Source of the DNA: an uncultured Gammaproteobacteria bacterium | GTDB lineage: Bacteria > Pseudomonadota > Gammaproteobacteria > GCA-2729495 | Length of the DNA stretch: 11,196 nt | Direction of reading: 5' to 3' | Assembly: GCA_947258805.1 (NCBI GenBank) | Contig: CAMYJV010000181.1 | Coordinates: 1 to 11,196 of the forward strand | Shown here: positions 1 through 6,720 of the stretch, piece after piece | How positions within the stretch are numbered: the first letter of the stretch is position 1 | Layout of the letters: every line of letters begins with the position of its first letter | Program-made: the position numbers and the translations under genes | Notes under the pieces: generated by a model | What the model saw: the letters and a program-made list of their open reading frames with translations, nothing else | Databases searched by the model: none | Told to the model about the DNA's origin: nothing

Positions 1-741
1 GTCGTCAGACTGCTGCCGGACGAAACCGCCGGCCTGCTGTCTCTGGCAGACGCCATGACCATGCAGAATGATCGCCGCGTTGGCGCGCGCGCCACCGAAC
101 TGCTGGAGAAGGCCCTGAGCATCGATCCCAATAGCGTCACCGCCCTGTGGCTGTTGGGCAATGCCGCCTCCGACAGGGGAGACAATGCGGTGGCTCTGGG
201 TTTCTGGCAACGCGCCTATCCGCTACTGGACGGGGAGCCTGCGATGCAGAACGAACTCGGCCAGATGATCTCGCAGGCGGGCGGCAAGGTGCCAACCACC
301 TTAGCCTCTCTACCACCCATCATGAGCACCGCACCGCAGGCGGCTATTGCCGCGCCCACGGCGGCACCGACGGAGACGGCCGTCACGGATGGTGCGGCCA
401 TCGTGGTCGAGGTCGCCCTTGCGCCCTCGCTCATGGAACAGGCATCTCCCACGGATACCCTGTTCGTCCTGGCCCGCGCCGAGAGCGGACCGCCGATGCC
501 GCTGGCGGTGGCGCGACAACAGGTCAGCGATCTGCCGATCAAGGTAACCCTGACCGACGCCATGGCGATGATGCCGGCGATGAGGCTGTCTTCGTTCCCG
601 CGCGTCAAAGTGAGCGCGAGGATTTCCAAGAGTGGCCAGGCCGCAAGCAAACCAGGAGACCTCACCGCAGGCGACGTGGTGGTGGAGAGTGGCAACCCGC
701 CGGACAGCGTGCAACTGCTGATCAACAGGGTCGTGGAATGA
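1..741 (+). CDS. ccmI: Cytochrome c biogenesis protein CcmI, 3' part (5' end outside window)
   Basis: The reading frame is open from base 1 and ends at TGA 739-741, giving 246 residues of a larger protein. The first visible third is TPR-like: a helix-turn-helix pair with the typical CcmI wording ALWLLGNAASDRGD and a following AL-GFWQRAYPLL. After a low-complexity Ala/Pro/Thr linker comes the C-terminal periplasmic domain, recognisable by SPTDTLFVLARAESGPPMPL, DLPIKVTLTDAMAMMPAM and LSSFPRVKVSARISKSGQA. In this family CcmI is the membrane-anchored chaperone that holds apocytochrome c for haem ligation with CcmF/CcmH in system I maturation. It is normally the last gene of the ccm operon, which fits the convergent gene that follows. 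The frame runs in from the left edge, so the ATG codons at 55 and 61 are internal, not starts. Identification is from remembered family motifs and is firm. Confidence 0.9.
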   Translation, partial: VVRLLPDETAGLLSLADAMTMQNDRRVGARATELLEKALSIDPNSVTALWLLGNAASDRGDNAVALGFWQRAYPLLDGEPAMQNELGQMISQAGGKVPTTLASLPPIMSTAPQAAIAAPTAAPTETAVTDGAAIVVEVALAPSLMEQASPTDTLFVLARAESGPPMPLAVARQQVSDLPIKVTLTDAMAMMPAMRLSSFPRVKVSARISKSGQAASKPGDLTAGDVVVESGNPPDSVQLLINRVVE

Positions 742-760
742 AAAACGCCGGACAGGCGTC
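741..760 (-). terminator. Short hairpin plus T tract, terminator candidate for the DsrC-like gene
   Basis: Read on the minus strand, ACGCC (755-759) and GGCGT (745-749) form a 5-bp stem with a 5-base loop, followed by a run of T (complement of AAAAA at 741-745). The orientation suits the minus-strand DsrC-like gene ending at 801. On the plus strand there is no T run after the stem, so it would not serve ccmI well. The stem is short, so this is only a candidate. Confidence 0.45.
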
Positions 761-800
761 TCCCCCGGCCCGGCGCCCGTGCCTTGCAAAGCCAGGCTGA

Positions 801-1145
801 TCAGCTCATGTAGGTGATCGCCTCACCGCCTGGATTCGGGAGCCCGGCGATTTGCCAGAGATTACGGCAGTTGCCGAACGCCTTCTGCACAGCGTCACGG
901 TTTACCCCGAGCTTGCGGCACATGTTGCGCGTTGGTGGCATGGCCCCGAGCCTGAAATATTTGTCGCGAATAAAATCGATGAGCAGCCAGTGGGTCTCCC
1001 CCAGCCGCCCGATGCCGCCATTGTCTGCGATCTGTTGCGCCAGGGCGCGATTCCAAACCCTGTGGTCGAGCAGGAAACCTTCATCGTCCAGCGGAAGCGC
1101 TGTGACTCCTGCACCCTGTGCATGAGTCCCTACTGCGAGTGGCAT
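801..1145 (-). CDS. DsrC/TusE-family protein lacking both conserved cysteines (RspA-like)
   Basis: A 114-residue protein with the DsrC/TusE core: DDEGFLLDHRVWNRALAQ near residues 20-37, ETHWLLIDFIRDKYFRLGAMPPTRN at about 50-74, and the C-terminal arm IAGLPNPGG at 99-107. DsrC uses two Cys on that arm (IAGLPKPTGC type) to carry sulfur to or from DsrAB/TusBCD partners. Here the position of the first is Trp97 and that of the last is Glu108, so neither redox cysteine is present; Cys76 and Cys93 lie elsewhere. The loop insertion of true DsrC is also absent, and the tail runs six residues past the usual end. Such Cys-less paralogues have been called RspA-type and suggested to be regulatory; that role is inference here. 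ATG 1145 is preferred over 1151 because GGAG sits about 7 bases upstream of it but only 1-2 from the other. Confidence 0.8.
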   Translation of the reverse strand: MPLAVGTHAQGAGVTALPLDDEGFLLDHRVWNRALAQQIADNGGIGRLGETHWLLIDFIRDKYFRLGAMPPTRNMCRKLGVNRDAVQKAFGNCRNLWQIAGLPNPGGEAITYMS

Positions 1146-1151
1146 CGCCAT

Positions 1152-1483
1152 TCTCCTTCAGATTGAGTTGTTTTAAATTGCCAGTGCGCACAGCGGTCTG
1201 ACGCCGCATCTAATGCAACGCACCAATCACAGCTTAACTATAGACACGCAATTTTTGATGTGGGCATTAATTTTTTATATTCCTTCTATTCGTGCGCGGC
1301 CGGTCACGTCATTCAGATTCCGAAATCCGTCGCCCCGGAAACAGCAGCCAACCCGACCGGTTCGTCTGCAGCGGTTGATTTTTCGTTGCCAAAGGCTCTA
1401 TTTCGTGCGATTGACAAAGGTTGAACGACGAAATCGGGGTCGCATCCGGTTCCGTCCCGGTTTGTTCAGGGGTTTTCAGTGCC
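1152..1483. promoter_or_regulatory. Divergent intergenic region between the DsrC-like gene and hypF
   Basis: This 332-base stretch holds no convincing gene. Its left half (about 1160-1290) is clearly more AT-rich than the surroundings and is the likely site of both promoters. On the plus strand TTGATG (1255-1260) and TATATT (1276-1281) resemble sigma-70 elements, with a short 15-base spacer. On the minus strand TATAGT (complement of 1237-1242) is a good -10 match without a good -35 partner. A Shine-Dalgarno for the minus gene, GGAG, is the complement of 1153-1156. I found no sigma-54 box with correct GG-GC spacing and no complete FNR half-site pair. Confidence 0.35.
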
Positions 1484-3805
1484 ATGGCCGGTGAGCGGAT
1501 AAGAATTCGGGGACTGGTGCAGGGCGTCGGCTTTCGCCCCATGGTCTGGCGCGTGGCCAGGGCCGCCGGCGTCCGCGGCCATGTCATCAACGACGGTGAG
1601 GGTGTACTCATCAGCGCCTGGGGAGACCAAGATGAACTGGACCAGCTGTGCGCCCAGATCCTCATCCAATGCCCACCCCTGGCACGCATAGATTCGATGG
1701 AACGCGAAGTAGCGGACACTGCCGCACCCAAAGAGTCGGTGTTCGAGATCCGGGCAAGCCAGGCAACGGCAATCCATACCGGGGTCGTCGCAGATGCCGC
1801 CACCTGCCCCGCCTGCCGTGCCGAAATCTTCGACCCGGACGACCGCCGATCACGTTACCCGTTTACCAACTGCACCCATTGTGGTCCGCGTCTGTCGATC
1901 GTCCGCGGCATTCCTTACGACCGGGCCAACACCAGCATGGCCGCGTTCCGCCAGTGTCCAGAATGTCAGGCCGAGTACGACGATCCGGCCGACCGCCGAT
2001 TCCATGCACAACCCAATGCCTGCCCCGAGTGTGGCCCCAGGGTCTGGCTGGAGGATGCCTCCGGGCGCGAACTGGCCCCCTCGGATCACGCGACACCAGA
2101 TGCCATTGCTCTCGCCGTGGCGCTGCTCGCGCAAGGCCACATCGTCGCAATAAAGGGTATCGGCGGCTTCCATCTGGCCTGCGATGCCGCAGACCCTGGT
2201 GCGGTAGCCACGCTGCGCCGGCGCAAGCAGCGTGACGACAAACCGTTCGCCCTGATGGCTGCGGGCATTCCTGATATCGAGCGCTTCGTTCTACTCGGCG
2301 ACCGGGAGCGTGAACTTCTGGCGAGCACCGCCGCGCCGGTCGTGCTGGCCGAGCGCAGGGACCACGGACCGGTATTGGCGGCACAGCTCGCACCCAATCA
2401 GCGCATGCTCGGCTTCATGCTGCCCTACAGTCCGCTGCACCATCTGCTGCTGGATGACTGGCAGCGGACCCGGCCGGGTTATCCGCTGGTGATGACCAGC
2501 GGCAACCGTTCCGACGAACCGCAGTGCACCGACAATCGCGATGCCGGCCGTCGCCTGCATGAGATCGCCGACTACTGGCTGCTGCACGATCGCGAGATCG
2601 TAAACCGGGTGGACGACTCGGTCGTCCGCGTCGATGTCGACAGGGAACGCCTGCTCCGTCGCGCGCGCGGCTATGCACCCACGCCCCTCCCGCTGCCCAC
2701 CGGTTTTGAGCGCGCGCCGGCGCTGCTCGCACTGGGTGCCGAACTGAAAAACACCTTCTGTCTTATCCGCGATGGCCAGGCGATTGTGTCTCAACATATC
2801 GGCGATCTCGAGGATGCACGCACCAGCGATGCCTGGGAACGCAGCCTGGCGCTGTACCGCGGCCTTTATCAACATGAGCCACAGGCGCTCGTCGTCGACC
2901 TGCACCCGGATTATCGATGCACGCGCTTTGGCCGAGACTGGGCCGGGCGCGATGGGCTCGAACTGCACGCCGTGCAGCACCACCACGCGCATATCGCCAG
3001 CGTGATGGCCGACAATGGCCGGCCACTGGACGCCGGCCCGGTGCTCGGCATCGCACTCGACGGCCTCGGCATGGGGAGCGACGGCACTTTGTGGGGTGGC
3101 GAGTTTCTGCGTGCCACCTATGTAGATTTTGAACGCCTCGCCCACCTGCAGCCAGTGCCGCTTCCTGGCGGTACCCGCGCCCTGCTGGAACCCTGGCGCA
3201 ACACCTGGGCGCACCTGAGCACCCAGATCGGCTGGGAAAAGGTATGCCAGCGCTGGCCTTCACTGGAGCTGACCAGCTGGCTACAGACCCGCCCCCTGCA
3301 AACATTCGAGCAAATGCTCCATCGCGAACTCAATTCGCCACTCAGCAGCTCCTGCGGTCGACTATTCGACGCCGTCGCCGCCGCGCTGGGGCTGCGCCGC
3401 GAGCGGATCAGCTACGAGGGTCAGGCCGCGATCGAGCTGGAACAGCTGGCCCGTGGGGCCGGTGACGAGTCGGTGGGTTACCCGCTGGAAATGCGGGACC
3501 GTGCCATCCAGGTCGCCCCGATGTGGACCGCCCTACTCGACGACCTCGCCGCCGGTGTCGACAAGGCGCGCATAGCCGCACGCTTTCACAACGGCCTGGC
3601 CACCGCCATTTGCGACTGTGCCGGGCAACTGTGTGCGGAGCACAGCCTGGATAAGGTGGCTCTGTCGGGTGGCGTATTTCAGAACCGGACTTTGTTCGCA
3701 GCCGTTCAGCGGGGCCTGCAGGCTCGGCAGCTGCAGGTACTGAGCCACAGCCAGCAATTGCAGATACCGTTGACCGATCACAGTGTATCCCCCTTGTTTT
3801 ACTGA
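1484..3805 (+). CDS. hypF: [NiFe]-hydrogenase maturation carbamoyltransferase HypF, C-terminus altered
   Basis: HypF makes the thiocarboxamide on HypE Cys that becomes the cyanide ligands of the hydrogenase Fe centre. The 773 residues show all domains in order: acylphosphatase (VQGVGFRP 12-19, Arg18, Asn36); two C-X2-C-X18-C-X2-C zinc fingers (Cys108/111/130/133 and 158/161/180/183); the YrdC-like adenylation domain (KGIGGFHLACDA, MTSGNRSDEP); and a Kae1-like domain with the HHHAH metal motif (His499, His503), ALDG (Asp526) and LSGGVFQNR (727-735). The family then ends with a P-NDGG-LGQ motif whose Asp binds the metal. Here the sequence departs after VLSHSQ and ends in SVSPLFY, with no NDGG in any frame nearby. 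The enzyme may therefore be inactive. ATG 1484 is chosen because the acylphosphatase domain begins there; an in-frame TTG at 1421 adds unconserved residues. The permease follows 31 bases later. Confidence 0.9.
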   Translation: MAGERIRIRGLVQGVGFRPMVWRVARAAGVRGHVINDGEGVLISAWGDQDELDQLCAQILIQCPPLARIDSMEREVADTAAPKESVFEIRASQATAIHTGVVADAATCPACRAEIFDPDDRRSRYPFTNCTHCGPRLSIVRGIPYDRANTSMAAFRQCPECQAEYDDPADRRFHAQPNACPECGPRVWLEDASGRELAPSDHATPDAIALAVALLAQGHIVAIKGIGGFHLACDAADPGAVATLRRRKQRDDKPFALMAAGIPDIERFVLLGDRERELLASTAAPVVLAERRDHGPVLAAQLAPNQRMLGFMLPYSPLHHLLLDDWQRTRPGYPLVMTSGNRSDEPQCTDNRDAGRRLHEIADYWLLHDREIVNRVDDSVVRVDVDRERLLRRARGYAPTPLPLPTGFERAPALLALGAELKNTFCLIRDGQAIVSQHIGDLEDARTSDAWERSLALYRGLYQHEPQALVVDLHPDYRCTRFGRDWAGRDGLELHAVQHHHAHIASVMADNGRPLDAGPVLGIALDGLGMGSDGTLWGGEFLRATYVDFERLAHLQPVPLPGGTRALLEPWRNTWAHLSTQIGWEKVCQRWPSLELTSWLQTRPLQTFEQMLHRELNSPLSSSCGRLFDAVAAALGLRRERISYEGQAAIELEQLARGAGDESVGYPLEMRDRAIQVAPMWTALLDDLAAGVDKARIAARFHNGLATAICDCAGQLCAEHSLDKVALSGGVFQNRTLFAAVQRGLQARQLQVLSHSQQLQIPLTDHSVSPLFY

Positions 3806-3836
3806 GATAATCCTGCGGCGCGGTACGGAGTCATCG

Positions 3837-4556
3837 ATGTTCAGTATCCTCATACTCGGCCTGCTCCTCGGCCTGCAGCACGCGATGGAGGCCGACCATC
3901 TTGCCGCTGTCGCCAGCCTGACGACCCGAGGCAGCAGTCTGCGCGACGCCGCACGCCAGGGCACCGCCTGGGGCGTCGGCCATAGCCTCACATTGCTCCT
4001 CGTCGGCGGCAGTGTGCTGCTGATCGACGGCATCATCGGTGAACAGTTTTCACTGCTGCTCGAATCGGCGGTCGGAGTCATGCTGATCCTGCTGGGGGCG
4101 GACGTTCTGCTGCGCCTGTGGCGAAAGCGGGTGCATTTTCATGTCCACAGCCACGACACCCAGACCCATTTTCATGCCCACAGCCACGCCGCCGGCCGCA
4201 GACACGATGCAGATCCACACCGTCACCGACACCCGAAGAGGCTGCCGCTGCGTTCGCTGATCGTGGGCATGGTGCACGGTATGGCCGGTTCGGCAGCACT
4301 GATCATTTTTGCACTGGGCGCCGTGCAGTCGATCTGGGAAGGACTTGCCTACATCGCCATCTTCGGCGTCGGGTCGATCCTCGGCATGACGGCCCTGGCC
4401 GTCGTCATCAGCCTGCCCTTGCGCTGGTCTGCACGCAGCCTGACCTGGGCACATAACGGCCTGACTGCGGGACTTGGGGTCTTCACCCTCGGCCTGGGTA
4501 TTCTGGTACTCCATCAAACAGGCCAGGCATTGATGCTCGGTGCCCCGGGGGTCTAG
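3837..4556 (+). CDS. NicO/NiCoT-like nickel or cobalt permease with His-rich loop
   Basis: A 239-residue polytopic inner-membrane protein. The first hydrophobic segment carries HAMEADH (H-X4-DH), the metal-recognition signature of NiCoT/NicO transporters, followed by GVGHSLTLL. Further hydrophobic segments lie at about residues 60-92, and after the loop at roughly 140-165, 168-195 and 210-232. Between them is a cytoplasm-or-periplasm loop at residues 100-131 with twelve histidines (HFHVHSH, HFHAHSH, HRHRH), expected to bind Ni2+ or Co2+. Standing just after hypF, it most likely supplies nickel for hydrogenase. Export in the manner of RcnA, or a UreH-like role, cannot be excluded, since histidine loops occur in both. 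ATG 3837 has ACGGAG six bases upstream and fits the membrane start better than the in-frame GTG at 3783, which would overlap hypF. Confidence 0.8.
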   Translation: MFSILILGLLLGLQHAMEADHLAAVASLTTRGSSLRDAARQGTAWGVGHSLTLLLVGGSVLLIDGIIGEQFSLLLESAVGVMLILLGADVLLRLWRKRVHFHVHSHDTQTHFHAHSHAAGRRHDADPHRHRHPKRLPLRSLIVGMVHGMAGSAALIIFALGAVQSIWEGLAYIAIFGVGSILGMTALAVVISLPLRWSARSLTWAHNGLTAGLGVFTLGLGILVLHQTGQALMLGAPGV

Positions 4557-4626
4557 TGGGCTGCAAATCGTATGCACGCGGGTGGAGTCCGGTGACGCCA
4601 ACGCCGCGAGTGGTTAAAGTCGCTCC

Positions 4627-5892
4627 ATGAGCACCAGCACCGAGCCAAACCGCCAGCCGCGGATCCTTCTGGTCGACGACGACAGCGATCATCTGGCACT
4701 GTGCAGCCGCTGGCTGACTTTGTCGGGCTACCGGGTGGACAGTGCCAACGGCGGCGCCGAGGCATTGGCAAGCCTGGAGCAGACCCGACCGGATCTGGTG
4801 ATCGACGCACTCGAGGCTGCACATCTGGGTGTTACCGCCTTCCTGGAAAAACCATTCGACAAAGAAAGCTTCCTGTTCGCCGTGGCCGAGGCGGTCGACA
4901 TCACGCCGCCGCCGGCATTCGAGGCCGGCGATCTGAAGACCTCGGCGGGGCAACTGGTCTACCGATCGGCCGTGATGCAGGAACTGATCGGCAGGGTCCA
5001 CCGCGTCGCGGCCGGCACCAGTACCGTGATGCTGAGCGGCGAGACGGGCACGGGCAAGGAATTGATCGCGCGCGCCGTGCATGAACTTGGCCCCCGGCGC
5101 GAGGCGCCTTTTGTCAGCATCAACTGCAGCGCCCTGCCGGGTGAGTTGCTTGAATCTGAATTGTTCGGTCATGAGAAAGGGGCCTTTACGGGCGCCACCT
5201 CACGCCACACGGGCCTGTTTCAGGCGGCCGATGGTGGCACGCTTTTTCTGGATGAAATCGGTGACATGCCGCTCTCTTTGCAGGCCAAGGTTCTGCGTGT
5301 ACTGCAGGACTTTGCGGTACGCCCGGTCGGCGGCCTGCATGCGGTGAAGATAGACGTGCGGGTGATCTCCGCCACGCACCAGGACCTGGCGGACATGATC
5401 GAGCAGAAACAGTTTCGCGAGGACCTTTACTACCGGCTCAATGTCGTTCCACTGCACGTACCTCCGTTGCGCCAGCGCGCCGAGGATATCCCGGCCCTGC
5501 TCGAGTTCTTTCTCAAGCGCCTGGCCGACCGCAGCGATGAACCGGCCAGGAAATTTGCACCAGAGGCCAGGGCTGCACTCATCCAGGCGCCTTTCCCGGG
5601 CAATATCCGGCAATTGCAAAACGTGGTGGAACGCTGCGTGGTGTTGAGCAACAGCACACTGATCCCCAAATCGCTCGTGATCGAGGCCCTGCAGGATCAA
5701 ACCCTCGGGATGCCTACCCTGGACGAGGCCAAAAACAGTTTCGAGCGGCGCTATATCGCGGGACTGTTGGGTGCTACGAACGGCAATGTCACGGTCGCGG
5801 CAAAAATTGCTGGCAGGAACAGGACCGAATTTTATAACCTGCTGAGCCGCCATTGCCTGAAGCCGGAAGACTTCCGGCAGCGCCACAGCTGA
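4627..5892 (+). CDS. GlrR/QseF-type sigma-54 response regulator with internally deleted receiver
   Basis: A 421-residue sigma-54 activator. The AAA+ domain is complete: Walker A GETGTGKE (138-145, Lys144), GAFTGA loop for sigma-54 contact (185-190), Walker B FLDEIGD (Asp209-Glu210) and the arginine region FREDLYYRLN (263-271). The C-terminal helix-turn-helix region, with GNVTVAAKIAGRNRTEFY and LLSRH, is close to the remembered GlrR (YfhA/QseF) ending. The receiver begins normally (LLVDDD, acidic pocket 17-19) and ends normally (FLEKPFD, Lys75), but DLVI (residues 56-59) joins straight to DALEA (60-64). The family has about 36 residues there, including the phosphoacceptor Asp and the switch Thr. 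Phosphorylation control is therefore lost, and the protein may be constitutive, inactive or controlled otherwise. No GlrK-type kinase is adjacent. The start has no clear Shine-Dalgarno. I withhold the symbol because orthology is not tested. Confidence 0.87.
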   Translation: MSTSTEPNRQPRILLVDDDSDHLALCSRWLTLSGYRVDSANGGAEALASLEQTRPDLVIDALEAAHLGVTAFLEKPFDKESFLFAVAEAVDITPPPAFEAGDLKTSAGQLVYRSAVMQELIGRVHRVAAGTSTVMLSGETGTGKELIARAVHELGPRREAPFVSINCSALPGELLESELFGHEKGAFTGATSRHTGLFQAADGGTLFLDEIGDMPLSLQAKVLRVLQDFAVRPVGGLHAVKIDVRVISATHQDLADMIEQKQFREDLYYRLNVVPLHVPPLRQRAEDIPALLEFFLKRLADRSDEPARKFAPEARAALIQAPFPGNIRQLQNVVERCVVLSNSTLIPKSLVIEALQDQTLGMPTLDEAKNSFERRYIAGLLGATNGNVTVAAKIAGRNRTEFYNLLSRHCLKPEDFRQRHS

Positions 5893-5976
5893 CACTAGTG
5901 GGCCAAGCGGATGCCAACCCTGAAAGGCTGGCTTGAAGTTTGCTTCGGGGATACGACCGAACCCAGGAAGCTGCCG

Positions 5977-6282
5977 ATGAATACTGCTGCACCCACTGTC
6001 GAAGTCGACGCCGAATTGGCCGACCTGATCCCCCAGTACCTTAGCAACCGCTGGTCTGACCTGGCTTTCGCCCGTCAACTGCAGGCCAACAGTGATTTCT
6101 ACCTGCTCTCGCGCATGGCGCATCGCATTCGCGGCAGCGCCGCCAGCTACGGCTTCGGCCGGCTCGGGGAGATCGCCCAGGCACTCGAGGCGGCCGCAGA
6201 ACAGCAGGATCTGGCGGCAGTCGATAACGCACTCGAGGACTATGACGCCTTCCTGCGTTCAGTGCGCATCGATTACGTCTGA
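5977..6282 (+). CDS. Stand-alone Hpt (histidine phosphotransfer) domain protein
   Basis: A 101-residue, all-helical, soluble protein with the Hpt core motif AHRIRGSAASYGFGRLG, where His49 is the expected phosphorylated residue in the H-X2-[KR]-G-S pattern. Flanking helices (about 15-45 and 61-95) complete a small four-helix bundle. Hpt proteins relay phosphate between a receiver and another receiver or a hybrid kinase. It starts at ATG 5977, which has AGGAAG six bases upstream; the in-frame ATG at 5911 has no such site and adds unconserved residues. It lies 84 bases after the sigma-54 activator with no terminator between, so co-transcription is likely, but that neighbour's receiver lacks its phosphoacceptor. 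Its true partner is therefore probably elsewhere. Function as a phosphorelay part is family knowledge; the partner is unknown. Confidence 0.8.
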   Translation: MNTAAPTVEVDAELADLIPQYLSNRWSDLAFARQLQANSDFYLLSRMAHRIRGSAASYGFGRLGEIAQALEAAAEQQDLAAVDNALEDYDAFLRSVRIDYV

Positions 6283-6540
6283 GCAGTTCCCGAAAATCGA
6301 CCCAGACCTGGCAAGCCGTATTCCGCCGCCACGTCTCAGAAGGCCAAACGTCGGGCGGACCCGACAGTTTCGTCTGCTCGGCCGCGCGATTCTCTTCCCG
6401 CTCCCACAACACTGGCTCCCGGAAAGCCCCCCAGGGCAAGCAAAAAGAAACATAAGCGTCTGATTTAAATTGGTATTAAAAGCCGATTTCCCCCTTTGCA
6501 GACAAACTGGCACAGCAAGTGCTGAGTGTTAAGCGTACTT
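6283..6540. other. Gene-free stretch between the Hpt gene and the lipoprotein leader
   Basis: I see no conserved coding frame here on either strand. The part 6283-6440 has ordinary GC-rich composition without a clear terminator. From about 6441 it becomes AT-rich, with A runs and a sequence TGGTATTAA (around 6470-6478) that resembles an extended -10 element without a recognisable -35. This is the plausible promoter region for the downstream leader and lipoprotein gene. Confidence 0.3.
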
Positions 6541-6712
6541 GGTGTTGTCGCGAGTGTGTTATCGCGCATCAGCATCCTAGACCAAGCCGAAAGCTTGATA
6601 ACGAAACAGAACGCGCTGGCCTGCAGAGCCCGGAAGATCGGGGGGAAATCACCCGATGTCGGGGGACCCCAACTGAGTTGGGACCGACCTACTGCACCAA
6701 GCCCGAGGAGAA
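6541..6712 (+). promoter_or_regulatory. Hairpin-rich 5' leader of the lipoprotein gene
   Basis: Four local stems follow one another before the start codon. They are CGCGA 6549-6553 with TCGCG 6562-6566; CAAGC 6583-6587 with GCTTG 6593-6597 (loop CGAAA); ATCGGG 6637-6642 with CCCGAT 6652-6657; and a two-part stem, GTCGG 6658-6662 with CCGAC 6684-6688, enclosing CCCAAC 6668-6673 with GTTGGG 6677-6682 (loop TGA). The Shine-Dalgarno GAGGAG is at 6705-6710. The last structure sits about 16 bases before it and could influence ribosome access. It does not match any riboswitch class I recognise. It could be a structured UTR, a small RNA or chance pairing in GC-rich DNA. Confidence 0.4.
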
Positions 6713-6720
6713 TATGTCCC

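Noticed and set aside
1255..1270. FNR-like inverted repeat TTGAT-ATTAA in the hypF upstream region
   Set aside because: The half-sites are six bases apart instead of four and the second is imperfect.
1373..1390. Possible sigma-54 -24/-12 promoter before hypF
   Set aside because: The GG and GC are about 13 bases apart instead of the required 10.
1213..1494. 93-codon plus-strand frame in the intergenic region before hypF
   Set aside because: It has no recognisable motif, an Arg-rich tail typical of shadow frames, and covers the AT-rich promoter region and the hypF start.
2291..3214. Long minus-strand frame of 307 codons inside hypF
   Set aside because: It is antisense to a clearly conserved domain of HypF; long antisense frames are common in GC-rich genes.
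5200..6123. Long minus-strand frame of 307 codons across the sigma-54 activator and Hpt genes
   Set aside because: It is the antisense shadow of the AAA+ domain and shows no family motif.
6526..6720. N-terminal extension of the lipoprotein from the upstream in-frame start near 6526
   Set aside because: It would bury the signal peptide and lipobox, lacks a ribosome site, and overlaps the structured leader; GAGGAG favours 6721.
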